Positions 33,011 through 42,090 of a DNA stretch of 64,000 nucleotides are shown here, one piece after another. Both the position numbers and the translations under genes were made by a program. The number at the start of each line of letters is the position of its first letter. Position 1 is the first letter of the stretch. Below the pieces are notes generated by a model. The model saw only the letters and a program-made list of their open reading frames with translations. It searched no databases and was not told the DNA's origin. Location of the stretch: NCBI RefSeq assembly GCF_002556545.1, contig NZ_CP022685.1, forward strand, positions 6,364,001 to 6,428,000, written 5' to 3'. Origin of the DNA: Streptomyces formicae. GTDB lineage: Bacteria; Actinomycetota; Actinomycetes; Streptomycetales; Streptomycetaceae.

Positions 33011-33577
33011 ATGAGCGCCGAAGCGCAAGTGGGACTGGGCGACAAGCTCGGCCGGATGCGCCGATCGTTCCGAGGGTGGCGCGGTCAGCGCCCGTTCTGG
33101 GGTGGTCTGCTGACACTTCTCGGCGGCATCCCGATCATGTACTTCCCGTACGCGAACCTCACGCTCGGCACGATGACGATCCGGATGGCGACCACCGCCG
33201 GAGCCGGATCGCTGATCATCGGCGTGCTGTTGGTCGTGCTCGGCCTGACCATGTGGTTCCAGCCGCTCTCCCGCGTCTTCGCGGGTGTCGCGGCGATCCT
33301 GCTCGCCCTGGTCTCCCTCGTCGTCTCCAACTTCGGCGGCTTCGTCATCGGCTTCCTGCTCGCCATGATCGGCGGCGCCCTCGGCGTCTCCTGGGCGGAC
33401 GCACGGCCTGCCGGTGAGCCCGCGAAGGGAGCCGCACCGGGGTCCGGCGACCCCGTGGACGACGGGGCTCCCGAGCCCGCCGCTCCGGCGGCCGCGGGCG
33501 GGGTGAGCGGTGAGCTGGACGATCTGTCAGGAACGAGCCCGACAAACGGGACGAACGGGAGGCACCGTGCCGGCTGA
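33011..33577 (+). CDS. DUF6114 membrane protein
   Basis: 188 residues with four predicted membrane helices (about 30-48, 62-82, 88-107, 109-128) and a cytoplasmic or external Pro/Gly/Ala tail. The cytoplasmic N-terminus is basic (RMRRSFRGWRGQRPFW). ATG 33011 has GAGGAG upstream. It overlaps the next gene by 11 bases. It probably anchors or exports its neighbours; that is inference from operon structure. Confidence 0.85.
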   Translation: MSAEAQVGLGDKLGRMRRSFRGWRGQRPFWGGLLTLLGGIPIMYFPYANLTLGTMTIRMATTAGAGSLIIGVLLVVLGLTMWFQPLSRVFAGVAAILLALVSLVVSNFGGFVIGFLLAMIGGALGVSWADARPAGEPAKGAAPGSGDPVDDGAPEPAAPAAAGGVSGELDDLSGTSPTNGTNGRHRAG

Positions 33578-34952
33578 CGAGGTCCACCACGAGAGCTCCG
33601 CGGGGGAGCCTCGTGCGAGAACCGGGCCGCGCCACGCGGCACCCAGGAAGCCGCTCCTCACCCGGCTGCAGGTGCCCGCGGGCAAGGCCATAGCCATCGC
33701 CGCGATGCCCACCGCCGTCCTCATGGGCATGGGCCTGACCCCGACGCTCGCGCAGGCCAAGCCGGGCGTGCCGGACAACCCCTTCCAGGACGGCCCGTGC
33801 GTCACGGCGCCGGACAAGGACGCGGAGAAGGACGCCGCGGACAAGGCGAAGGAAGACGAGGCCAAGAAGGACCCCGAAGCGGCCGAGAAGGACGCGGCGG
33901 ACAAGGCGAAGAAGGACGGGTCGAAGAAGGACGGGTCGAAGAAGGACGAGGCCAAGGAGCCGGATCCGTCGACCACGCCCTCCTCGGGTGACAAGGCGGG
34001 CGACAAGGCGGGTGACGAGGCGGACCCGGACGGCAAGTCCGAGCCCACGTCGAAGCCCTCCGACGGCGCGGGCGAGAAGAAGTCCGAGCCGGCCCCCGAG
34101 CCCACCGAGACCAAGAACCCCTGGGACCCGCTGGGTGTCGGCGAGGCCATCAAGGACGCCTTCACGCCCGACGAGAAGAAGACCGAGAGCCCGGAGCCGA
34201 CCGAGTCGGAATCGGACGGGACCAGGACCCCCGAGTCCTCCGAGACCCCCAAGTCCCCTGAGGACAAGGCCAAGGACACGACGGACAAGGTCACCAAGCC
34301 CGTCGAGGACACGGTCGACAAGGTCGAGGACGGCCTGAAGGACGGCGCCGACAAGGCGAAGGACGGGGCCGACAAGGTCACGGACGACGCCGAGAAGGCG
34401 GCGAAGGACGCCGCGGACAAGGCCGGGGAGGACCAGGCCGAGGACCCGATGGCGCCGGACGAGAACGGCAAGAAGCCGTTCCCGTGCGTGGTCGAGAAGA
34501 AGGACGCCGGAGAGGGCGAGAAGCCCCCTGCGCCGATCCCGAACCAGTCGTGGAACCTGGAGGCCAGCTCCCTGACGCTCAAGGGCGCCGACTACCAGGG
34601 CGTCGTGAACCTGACGATGCCCAACGGCAAGACCAAGCAGGCCCTGAAGTACGTCGTCCAGAACACCGACATCGGCGACCTGCACCAGATCGTCGAGGGA
34701 CCGGCCGGCAAGAAGTACCACGTCGAGGCCGCCAAGGGCTCCACGTCCACGATCCGTGGCGGGGAGACGACGATGTACACCGAGCGGATCTCCGGCAAGC
34801 TGTTCGGCCTCATCCCGATCACCTTCGACCCCGAGCACCCGCCGCCGCTCAACATCCCGCTGATCTACTTCACGGACGTGAAGGTGCAGCAGGCGGGCCA
34901 GTTCGGCGGCAACCTCACCATTCCCGGCCTGCAACAGTCGATCACCGACTAG
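33567..34952 (+). CDS. Exported Lys/Asp-rich protein of the DUF6230/DUF6114 operon
   Basis: 461 residues. Cytoplasmic basic leader, signal or anchor segment about 40-64 ending AQA, then about 250 residues of low-complexity Lys/Asp/Glu/Ala/Pro (repeats such as EKDAADKAK, KKDGSKKDGSKKDEAK, KVEDGLKDGADKAKDGADK), likely an extended wall-spanning spacer. A compact domain from about 330 to the end (WNLEASSLTLKGADYQGVVNLTMPNGKTKQALKYVVQ...HPPPLNIPLIYFTDVKVQQAGQFGG) resembles the DUF6230 pattern in its repeated 'layer' of polar beta strands. GTG 33567 with GGGAGG upstream. Function unknown. Confidence 0.75.
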   Translation: MPADEVHHESSAGEPRARTGPRHAAPRKPLLTRLQVPAGKAIAIAAMPTAVLMGMGLTPTLAQAKPGVPDNPFQDGPCVTAPDKDAEKDAADKAKEDEAKKDPEAAEKDAADKAKKDGSKKDGSKKDEAKEPDPSTTPSSGDKAGDKAGDEADPDGKSEPTSKPSDGAGEKKSEPAPEPTETKNPWDPLGVGEAIKDAFTPDEKKTESPEPTESESDGTRTPESSETPKSPEDKAKDTTDKVTKPVEDTVDKVEDGLKDGADKAKDGADKVTDDAEKAAKDAADKAGEDQAEDPMAPDENGKKPFPCVVEKKDAGEGEKPPAPIPNQSWNLEASSLTLKGADYQGVVNLTMPNGKTKQALKYVVQNTDIGDLHQIVEGPAGKKYHVEAAKGSTSTIRGGETTMYTERISGKLFGLIPITFDPEHPPPLNIPLIYFTDVKVQQAGQFGGNLTIPGLQQSITD

Positions 34953-34993
34953 CCGACCGGTCGCACACGGACCTTTCCGGGAGCCGCAACAAG

Positions 34994-35032
34994 CACCGAG
35001 GGCGCCCCCTTCCACAGGGGGCGCCCTCGGTG
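34994..35032. terminator. Bidirectional terminator
   Basis: Perfect 16-bp stem CACCGAGGGCGCCCCC with loop TTCCACA, between the surface operon and the convergent pyk gene. Confidence 0.9.
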
Positions 35033-35048
35033 TCGTACGAGGCGGGGA

Positions 35049-36479
35049 TCAGTCGCGGTCGCCGCCGCCCAGGTGGTGCACCCGGACCATGTTGGTGGTG
35101 CCGGGGACGCCGGGGGGCGACCCCGCGGTGATGACGACCGTGTCGCCGTCGTTGAAGCGGTTGAGCTTGATCAGCTCGGCGTCGACGAGCTCGACCATCG
35201 CGTCGGTGTTGTCGACGTGCGGCACGACGTAGGTGTCCACGCCCCAGCTCAGCGTGAGCTGGTTGCGGGTCGACTCGTCGGTGGTGAAGGCCAGGATCGG
35301 CTGGGCCGCGCGGTAGCGGGACAGACGGCGGGCCGTGTCACCGGACTGCGTGAAGGCGACCAGCGCCCTGCCGTCGAGGAAGTCCGCGATCTCGCACGCG
35401 GCACGGGCCACCGAACCACCCTGCGTACGCGGCTTCTTGCCGGGCACGAGCGGCTGGAGGCCCTTGGAGAGCAGCTCCTCCTCGGCCGCCTTGACGATCT
35501 TCGACATCGTCTTGACGGTCTCGATCGGGTACGCGCCGACGCTCGACTCGGCCGACAGCATGACCGCGTCGGCGCCGTCCAGGATCGCGTTGGCGACGTC
35601 GGACGCCTCGGCGCGCGTGGGGCGCGAGTTGGTGATCATCGACTCCATCATCTGGGTCGCGACGATCACCGGCTTGGCGTTGCGGCGGCACATCTCCACG
35701 AGGCGCTTCTGCACCATCGGGACCTTCTCGAGCGGGTACTCGACGGCGAGGTCGCCACGGGCCACCATCACGGCGTCGAACGCCGCGACGACGCCCTCCA
35801 TGTTGGCGACGGCCTGCGGCTTCTCCACCTTGGCGATGACGGGGACCCGGCGGCCCTCCTCGTCCATCACCTTGTGGACGTCCTTGACGTCGTCGGCGTC
35901 GCGCACGAAGGACAGGGCGACCATGTCGCAGCCCATCTTCAGGGCGAAGCGCAGGTCCTCGATGTCCTTCTCGGACAGGGCGGGCACGTTCACGGCCGCG
36001 CCGGGCAGGTTGATGCCCTTGTGGTCGGAGATGACACCGCCCTCGACGACGATCGTCTTCACGCGCGGCCCGTCCACCTCGACCACGCGCAGCTCGACGT
36101 TGCCGTCGTTGATCAGGACCTGGTCGCCCTTGGAGACGTCGCCCGGCAGACCCTTGTAGGTGGTGCCGCAGATCGACTTGTCACCGGGGACGTCCTCGGT
36201 GGTGATGGTGAACTCGTCACCGCGCACCAGCTCGACGGGTCCCTCGGCGAAGGTCTCCAGACGGATCTTCGGCCCCTGGAGGTCGGCGAGGACGCCGACG
36301 GCACGGCCGGTCTTCGTGGCGGCCGAGCGGACGCGGTCGTACCGCCCCTGGTGCTCGGCGTGGGTGCCGTGGCTGAAGTTGAAGCGGGCCACATTCATAC
36401 CGGCTTCGATCAGCGAGACGAGCTGCTCTTCGGAGTCGACGGCGGGGCCCAGCGTGCAGACGATTTTGGAACGGCGCAT
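35049..36479 (-). CDS. pyk: Pyruvate kinase
   Basis: 476-residue cytoplasmic enzyme that makes pyruvate and ATP from phosphoenolpyruvate. Motifs: MRRSKIVCTLGPA, ARFNFSHG, LQGPKIR, the active-site signature IAKVEKPQAV, and MVARGDLAVE. The C-terminal regulatory domain is full length. The ATG is preceded by AGGATCG. It is the downstream gene in the order pta, ackA, pyk on the minus strand. A 14-bp palindrome sits 28 bases before its start. Confidence 0.97.
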   Translation of the reverse strand: MRRSKIVCTLGPAVDSEEQLVSLIEAGMNVARFNFSHGTHAEHQGRYDRVRSAATKTGRAVGVLADLQGPKIRLETFAEGPVELVRGDEFTITTEDVPGDKSICGTTYKGLPGDVSKGDQVLINDGNVELRVVEVDGPRVKTIVVEGGVISDHKGINLPGAAVNVPALSEKDIEDLRFALKMGCDMVALSFVRDADDVKDVHKVMDEEGRRVPVIAKVEKPQAVANMEGVVAAFDAVMVARGDLAVEYPLEKVPMVQKRLVEMCRRNAKPVIVATQMMESMITNSRPTRAEASDVANAILDGADAVMLSAESSVGAYPIETVKTMSKIVKAAEEELLSKGLQPLVPGKKPRTQGGSVARAACEIADFLDGRALVAFTQSGDTARRLSRYRAAQPILAFTTDESTRNQLTLSWGVDTYVVPHVDNTDAMVELVDAELIKLNRFNDGDTVVITAGSPPGVPGTTNMVRVHHLGGGDRD

Positions 36480-36506
36480 GGGGCGATCCTATCGGTTTGT
36501 TTCGCT

Positions 36507-36520
36507 ACGGAATATTCCGT
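36507..36520. promoter_or_regulatory. Palindrome ACGGAATATTCCGT upstream of pyk
   Basis: Perfect 14-bp palindrome in the 73-bp gap between ackA and pyk. A separate regulated promoter for pyk, rather than simple readthrough from ackA, is inferred. Confidence 0.6.
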
Positions 36521-36552
36521 CTGGTGGAATCTACAAATGGGCGGATGTGCGC

Positions 36553-37767
36553 TCAGGCGTTGCGGTCGCCGACCAATGCATACGTCTGAGTGGCGATCTC
36601 CAGTTCTTCGTCGGTGGGCACCACGGCGACGGCCACGCGCGCGTACTCCGGCGAAATGAGACGGGCTTCGTCGGAACGTACGGAATTGAGCTCGCCGTCG
36701 ACCGCGAGGCCGAGCTCCTCCAGGCCCGCCACGGCCGCCTCGCGCACCGGCGCCGCGTTCTCGCCGACGCCCGCCGTGAACGCGATGGCGTCCACCCGGC
36801 CGAGCACCGCGTAATAGGCGCCGATGTACTTCTTCAATCGGTGGATGTAGATGTCGAAGGCGAGTGCCGCCTCTTCGTCACCGGCATCGATACGGCGCCT
36901 GATCTCCCGCATGTCGTTGTCGCCGCAGAGCCCGATCAGACCGCTCTTCTTGTTGAGCAGAATGTCGATCTCGTCGATGGACATCCCGCCGACCCGGGCC
37001 AGATGGAAAATGACCGCGGGGTCCATGTCACCGGAACGGGTACCCATCACGAGCCCCTCAAGCGGCGTGAGCCCCATCGAAGTGTCGACGCACTTTCCGC
37101 CCCGCACGGCGCTCGCCGACGCGCCGTTGCCCAGGTGCAGCACGATCACGTTGACGTCCTCGGGCGCCTTGCCGAGCAGCTTCGCGGTCTCGCGCGAGAC
37201 GTACGCGTGCGAGGTCCCGTGGAAGCCGTAGCGCCGCACGCGGTGCTCGTCGGCGGTCTTCACGTCCATCGCGTAGCGCGCCGCGGACTCCGGCATCGTC
37301 GTGTGGAACGCGGTGTCGAAGACGGCGACCTGGGGCAGGTCGGGGCGGAGCGCCTGGGCGGTGCGGATGCCGGTGATGTTGGCCGGGTTGTGCAGCGGGG
37401 CCACGGGCACCAGGCGCTGGATCTCGGCGAGCACCACGTCGTCGATCACGGTCGGCGTGGTGAACTTCAGGCCGCCGTGCACCACCCGGTGGCCGATCGC
37501 GGCCAGCTCGGGGGAGTCCAGGCCGAGGCCGTCGGCGGCCAGCTCCTCGGCGACGGCCTTCAGTGCCGCCTCGTGGTCGGCTATCGGCTCCTCGCGCTCG
37601 CGGGACCCGGCTTCGCCGGTCAGCGGGGTGTGCTTGAGCCGCGAGGTCTCCTCGCCGATCCGCTCGACCAGGCCCACGGCGAGGCGTGAGCTGTCGCGCA
37701 TGTCGAGCAGCTGGTACTTCACCGACGAGGAGCCGGAGTTGAGGACGAGTACGCGCGTAGCGGTCAC
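36553..37767 (-). CDS. ackA: Acetate kinase
   Basis: 404 residues. Converts acetyl phosphate and ADP to acetate and ATP. ASKHA-fold signatures: LVLNSGSSSVKYQ at the N-terminus, GHRVVHGG, FDTAFHTTMP, RRYGFHGTSHAYV, LGNGASASAV and FTAGVGENA. The GTG at 37767 (MTATRVLVLNSG) is 26 bases after the pta stop, so the two form an operon. Ribosome site is weak. Confidence 0.97.
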   Translation of the reverse strand: MTATRVLVLNSGSSSVKYQLLDMRDSSRLAVGLVERIGEETSRLKHTPLTGEAGSREREEPIADHEAALKAVAEELAADGLGLDSPELAAIGHRVVHGGLKFTTPTVIDDVVLAEIQRLVPVAPLHNPANITGIRTAQALRPDLPQVAVFDTAFHTTMPESAARYAMDVKTADEHRVRRYGFHGTSHAYVSRETAKLLGKAPEDVNVIVLHLGNGASASAVRGGKCVDTSMGLTPLEGLVMGTRSGDMDPAVIFHLARVGGMSIDEIDILLNKKSGLIGLCGDNDMREIRRRIDAGDEEAALAFDIYIHRLKKYIGAYYAVLGRVDAIAFTAGVGENAAPVREAAVAGLEELGLAVDGELNSVRSDEARLISPEYARVAVAVVPTDEELEIATQTYALVGDRNA

Positions 37768-37793
37768 GGATTCGAGGCGCTTTCTGTGGGGGG

Positions 37794-39881
37794 TCAGGCG
37801 GAGGGCGTGGGCGTCTGGGCCTGGGCCTGGATCGCCGTGATGGCGACGGTGTTGACGATGTCCTGGACGAGCGCGCCGCGGGACAGGTCGTTGACCGGCT
37901 TGCGCAGACCCTGGAGGACGGGTCCTACGGCGATCGCGCCCGCCGAGCGCTGCACGGCCTTGTAGGTGTTGTTGCCGGTGTTGAGGTCCGGGAAGATCAG
38001 CACGCTGGCCTGGCCCGCGACGTCGGAGTCCGGCAGCTTGGTCGCGGCGACGGAGGGCTCCACGGCGGCGTCGTACTGGATCGGGCCCTCGATCTTCAGG
38101 TCCGAGCGCGTCGCCCGCACCAGCTCGGTGGCCTCGCGGACCTTGTCGACGTCGGCGCCCGACCCCGACGTGCCCGTCGAGTACGAGAGCATCGCGATCC
38201 GCGGCTCCACCCCGAACTGCTCGGCGGTGGCGGCCGCCTGGACGGCGATGTCCGCGAGCTGCTCCGCGTTCGGGTCCGGGTTCACCGCGCAGTCGCCGTA
38301 GACGAGGACCTTGTCGGCCAGGCACATGAAGAAGACCGAGGAGACGATGCTCGCCTCCGGCTTGGTCTTGATGATCTCGAAGGCGGGCCGGATCGTGGCG
38401 GCCGTGGAGTGCACCGAGCCGGAGACCATGCCGTCGGCGAGGCCCTCCTGGACCATCAGCGTGCCGAAGTAGTTCACGTCGGCCACGACGTCGTACGCGA
38501 GCTCCACGCTGACGCCCTTGTGGGCGCGCAGCTCGGCGTACTTGGTGGCGAAACGCTCGCGCAGTTCGGAGGCCCCGGGGTCGATGAGCTCGGAGTCGGC
38601 GAGGTCCACGCCGAGGTCCGCGGCCTTCTTGCGGATCTGCTCGACCGGCCCGAGCAGCGTCAGGTCGCAGACGCCGCGGCGGAGCAGGACGTCGGCGGCG
38701 CGCAGGACGCGCTCCTCGGTGCCCTCGGGCAGGACGACGCGGCGCTTGTCGGAGCGGGCCTGCTCAAGGAGCTTGTGCTCGAACATCATCGGCGTGACGC
38801 GGTCGCTGCTGGGCGCCGAGACGCGGTTGAGCAGGTCGGCGGTGTCGATGTGCCGCTCGAACAGACCGAGCGCGGTCTCCGCCTTGCGGGGCGTCGCCGC
38901 GTTCAGCTTGCCTTCGAGCGCGAAGAGCTCGGCGGCCGTGGGGAAGGAGCCGCCGGAGACGGCGACCACCGGGGTGCCGGGGGCGAGCCGGTCGGCGAGG
39001 GTGAGGATCTCCTGGCCCGGCTGTTCGTTCAGGGTGAGCAGCACGCCCGCGATGGGCGGCGTGCCCGCGCTGTGCGCGGCGAGCGAGCCCACCACCAGGT
39101 CGGCGCGGTCGCCGGGGGTGACCACCAGGCAGCCGGGGGTCAGGGCGTTCAGGAAGTTCGGCAGCATCGCGCCGCCGAAGACGAAGTCGAGCGCGTCGCG
39201 CGCGAGGCCCGCGTCGTCGCCGAGGAGCACGCGGCCGCCGAGCGCGTGGGTGATCTGCGCGACCGTGGGCGCGGAGAGCGCGGGCTCGTCGGGCAGCACG
39301 TAGCAGGGCACCGGCAGCCTGGCCTCGAGCCGCTCGTGTATCTCGTCGCGGTCGGCGGGCGCCACCCGGTTGGTGACCATCGCGAGGACGTCGCAGCCCA
39401 GGCTGTCGTACGCCCGGTAGGCGTTGCGCGTCTCGGCGCGCACCGACTCGGCGGTCTGGTTCTTGCCGCCGACGACGGGGAGCACGGAGGCGCCGAACTC
39501 GTTCGCGAGGCGCGCGTTCAGCGCCAGCTCGTCGGGGAGCTGGGTGGCGGCGAAGTCCGTGCCGAGCACGAGGACGACCTCGTAGTCGCGGGCCACCCGG
39601 TGGAAGCGGTCCACGAGCTGCGAGACCAGCTCGTCGGTGCCCTGCTCGGCCTGGAGCGCGGACGCCTCGTGGTAGTCCATGCCGTACACCGTCGCGGCGT
39701 CCTGCGAGAGGCGGTAGCGGGACCGCAGCAGGTCGAAGAGGCGGTCGGGCCCGTCGTGGACGAGCGGGCGGAAGACGCCGACCCGGTCGACCCGGCGGGT
39801 GAGGAGTTCCATCACTCCCAGCTCGACGACCTGGCGGCCGTCGCCGCGGTCGATCCCGGTCACGTACACGCTGCGCGTCAC
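37794..39881 (-). CDS. pta: Phosphate acetyltransferase, long form
   Basis: 695 residues in the three-part long form: N-terminal P-loop-like AAA_26 domain (lacking a strict Walker A: TGIDRGDGRQVVELG), central DRTGG domain, and C-terminal catalytic PTA_PTB domain (about 370-695; LPEGTEERVLRAADVLL, DGMVSGSVHSTAATIRPAF, MLSYSTGTSGSG). Converts acetyl-CoA and phosphate to acetyl phosphate. GTG 39881 follows GGGAGAG. It is divergent from pfkA with a 278-bp shared regulatory region. Confidence 0.95.
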   Translation of the reverse strand: MTRSVYVTGIDRGDGRQVVELGVMELLTRRVDRVGVFRPLVHDGPDRLFDLLRSRYRLSQDAATVYGMDYHEASALQAEQGTDELVSQLVDRFHRVARDYEVVLVLGTDFAATQLPDELALNARLANEFGASVLPVVGGKNQTAESVRAETRNAYRAYDSLGCDVLAMVTNRVAPADRDEIHERLEARLPVPCYVLPDEPALSAPTVAQITHALGGRVLLGDDAGLARDALDFVFGGAMLPNFLNALTPGCLVVTPGDRADLVVGSLAAHSAGTPPIAGVLLTLNEQPGQEILTLADRLAPGTPVVAVSGGSFPTAAELFALEGKLNAATPRKAETALGLFERHIDTADLLNRVSAPSSDRVTPMMFEHKLLEQARSDKRRVVLPEGTEERVLRAADVLLRRGVCDLTLLGPVEQIRKKAADLGVDLADSELIDPGASELRERFATKYAELRAHKGVSVELAYDVVADVNYFGTLMVQEGLADGMVSGSVHSTAATIRPAFEIIKTKPEASIVSSVFFMCLADKVLVYGDCAVNPDPNAEQLADIAVQAAATAEQFGVEPRIAMLSYSTGTSGSGADVDKVREATELVRATRSDLKIEGPIQYDAAVEPSVAATKLPDSDVAGQASVLIFPDLNTGNNTYKAVQRSAGAIAVGPVLQGLRKPVNDLSRGALVQDIVNTVAITAIQAQAQTPTPSA

Positions 39882-39973
39882 GCGTGCTCTCCCCTTCGTC
39901 GCTGTCCTGTGGCCGCCCGGCGCGGGCCGCCGTGCGAGCTGGACAAAATACCCGATATCGCTGCTGTGTCCTC

Positions 39974-40002
39974 TTGACAATACCTCTGCGGCTGGCTAGG
40001 TC
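39974..40002 (+). promoter_or_regulatory. Candidate pfkA promoter
   Basis: TTGACA (39974-39979), 17 bases, TAGGTC (39997-40002), reading toward pfkA, 158 bases before its start. This is the best housekeeping-type match in the pta-pfkA gap; the leader holds a GGGCCATAAGGCCC hairpin (about 40031-40044). Confidence 0.6.
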
Positions 40003-40159
40003 GCCCGCCGGACGAAAGGCCCTGACTCAAGGGCCATAAGGCCCCTGCCCCGGGATCGCACGCGCATCCGTCGGACACGCGTGAGCGGCGACCCCCTCCC
40101 GGCCGTGGAACAATCGGATCGGCTCACAAGTACCAACAGCGAGCAGGAGACACAGCGCG

Positions 40160-41185
40160 ATGCGTATCGGAATTCTCACCGCGGGCGGCGACTGCCCGGG
40201 CCTCAACGCAGTGATCCGGTCGGTCGTGCACCGCGCCGTCACGCACTACGGCGACGAGGTCATCGGCTTCGAGGACGGCTACGCGGGCCTGCTCGACGGG
40301 CGCTACCGCCCCCTCGACCTGAACGCGGTCAGCGGCATCCTGGCCCGCGGCGGCACGATCCTCGGCTCGTCCCGCCTGGAGCGCGACCGGTTCCGCGCGG
40401 CCTGCGAGAACGCGCCCCAGCTCGCCAAGGAGATCGGCTTCGACGCGCTGATCCCGATCGGCGGCGAGGGCACCCTGACGGCCGCCAAGATGCTGTCGGA
40501 CGCGGGCCTGCCCGTCGTCGGCGTCCCGAAGACCATCGACAACGACATCTCCTCCACGGACCGCACCTTCGGCTTCGACACGGCCGTCGGCGTGGCGACC
40601 GAGGCCATGGACCGCCTCAAGACCACCGCCGAATCGCACCAGCGCGTGATGGTCGTCGAGGTCATGGGCCGCCACGCGGGCTGGATCGCCCTGGAGTCCG
40701 GCATGGCCGGCGGCGCCCACGGCATCTGCCTGCCCGAGCGCCCCTTCGACCCCGCCGACCTGGTCGCCCTCGTCGAGGAGCGCTTCTCGCGCGGCAAGAA
40801 GTTCGCGGTGATCTGCGTCGCCGAGGGCGCGCACCCACAGGACGGCACGATGAACTACGGCAAGGGCGCGATCGACCAGTTCGGCCACGAGCGCTTCCAG
40901 GGCATCGGCACGGCCCTCGCCTACGAGCTGGAGTCCCGCCTCGGCAAGGAGGCCAAGCCGGTCATCCTCGGCCACGTCCAGCGCGGCGGCACCCCCACGG
41001 CCTACGACCGCGTCCTCGCGACCCGCTTCGGCTGGCACGCGGTGGAGGCGGCGCACCGCGACGAGTACGGCAAGATGACGGCGCTGCGCGGCACGGACAT
41101 CACGATGGTGCCGCTCGCGGAGGCGGTCACCGAGCTGAAGACCGTGCCGAAGGACCGGATGGACGAGGCGGAGTCGGTCTTCTAG
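40160..41185 (+). CDS. pfkA: ATP-dependent 6-phosphofructokinase
   Basis: 341 residues. Phosphorylates fructose 6-phosphate in glycolysis. Motifs: MRIGILTAGGDCPGLNAVIR, IPIGGEGTLTA, VPKTIDNDI, MGRHAGWIAL, LGHVQRGGTPTAYDR. Gly104 in GGEGT marks ATP use (PPi enzymes have Asp there), while Lys124 (PKTIDND) is the residue usual in PPi enzymes; this Gly/Lys pair is known for actinobacterial ATP-PFKs. ATG follows GCAGGAG-like ribosome site. It shares the divergent region with pta, linking upper glycolysis to acetate metabolism. Confidence 0.97.
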   Translation: MRIGILTAGGDCPGLNAVIRSVVHRAVTHYGDEVIGFEDGYAGLLDGRYRPLDLNAVSGILARGGTILGSSRLERDRFRAACENAPQLAKEIGFDALIPIGGEGTLTAAKMLSDAGLPVVGVPKTIDNDISSTDRTFGFDTAVGVATEAMDRLKTTAESHQRVMVVEVMGRHAGWIALESGMAGGAHGICLPERPFDPADLVALVEERFSRGKKFAVICVAEGAHPQDGTMNYGKGAIDQFGHERFQGIGTALAYELESRLGKEAKPVILGHVQRGGTPTAYDRVLATRFGWHAVEAAHRDEYGKMTALRGTDITMVPLAEAVTELKTVPKDRMDEAESVF

Positions 41186-41252
41186 CGTTTGCGCTTCGCT
41201 GGATCTGGCCGTGATGTGCCGTCGTTCTTCTGCGGCGCCGTTGTGGCTGGGC

Positions 41253-41280
41253 GCGCAGTTCCCCGCGCCCCTTACGGGGC
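41253..41280 (+). repeat. Dispersed intergenic element, copy E
   Basis: 28 bp, GCGCAGTTCCCCGCGCC followed by CCTTACGGGGC; the cleanest copy. Between the convergent pfkA and XRE-regulator genes. A CCCCGGCCGGGG hairpin follows. Confidence 0.85.
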
Positions 41281-41305
41281 CCTTGGCCCCGGCCGGGGCG
41301 GGGCT

Positions 41306-42022
41306 TTAGGTCCGGCCGTCTAGGACCAAAGGCCAGAAATGTTCGAGGATTCGGTCCAGGAAGTCACGGCCCGCCTCCCCGGACGCGTCCGAACCCGCAC
41401 CGCCGCCCCAGCTCAGGGTCCGCGTCATCCGCGACTGATAGTCCTCGTGCATCTGCCGCAGCACGCGCTCCACGCGCCGCCGTTCCACGGGCAGCAGCTT
41501 CGCGACCGGTCGTACGTACCCCTGCCAGCGGGTGGTGACGGCGCTGCGCAACAGCTCGGCGAGCGGCTCGGCGCGTCCGGTCACGTTCACGAAGTCGGGC
41601 AGCGCGAGCTCCAGGACCCGGGCGAGCGCCTCGGACTGCCGCTCGTTCCCGCGCCAGGTGCCCGTCTCCTCCATGCGCAGATACGCCTGGATCTCCACGC
41701 CCGACGCCCGCGCGACGTCCTCGGGCGCGAGACCGCGCGCCAGCCTGTGCTCGCGCAACGTCCTTGCCGCGCCCATGAGTTCACCGGGCGAGCACCACAG
41801 CGTCGCGGCCAGGGCGGTCAGCTCGGCGGAGGTGGGCGAGGAGAGGCCGCGCTCCCACGCCATGATCGTGTCGGGCGTGATGTGGGCGAGGCCGTAGCTC
41901 GCGCGCATGCCGTACGCGACGTGACCCGGCGCCATGCCGAGGGCCTCGCGCAGACGGCGGGCGGCAGGGAAGTTGAAGGGCGGCGTGGGCTGGTGCGGCG
42001 GTTGGCTCGGTTGCACGGGCAC
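41306..42022 (-). CDS. XRE-type DNA-binding protein
   Basis: 238 residues with two helix-turn-helix units: one near 22-75 (RRLREALGMAPGHVAYGMRASYGLAHITPDTIMAWERGLSSPTSAEL) and one near 88-140 (LREHRLARGLAPEDVARASGVEIQAYLRMEETGTWRGNERQS). A C-terminal basic helical region follows (VRPVAKLLPVERRRVERVLRQMHEDYQSRMTRTLSWGGG). GTG start with AGGGG about ten bases upstream. Target unknown. Confidence 0.85.
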   Translation of the reverse strand: MPVQPSQPPHQPTPPFNFPAARRLREALGMAPGHVAYGMRASYGLAHITPDTIMAWERGLSSPTSAELTALAATLWCSPGELMGAARTLREHRLARGLAPEDVARASGVEIQAYLRMEETGTWRGNERQSEALARVLELALPDFVNVTGRAEPLAELLRSAVTTRWQGYVRPVAKLLPVERRRVERVLRQMHEDYQSRMTRTLSWGGGAGSDASGEAGRDFLDRILEHFWPLVLDGRT

Positions 42023-42090
42023 ACCGTAGGCGCCCCTGGGAGCGGCGACTACGGTGTGTTCCTACGAGGTTGCGGATTGGTGCGAACGTC

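Noticed and set aside
31606..33045. Minus-strand frame of about 480 codons over the intergenic gap and DUF6230 gene
   Set aside because: It is antisense to DUF6230, has no family sequence and no ribosome site.
40160..41185. PPi-dependent phosphofructokinase
   Set aside because: Lys124 alone would suggest it, but Gly104 in GGEGT marks ATP use.
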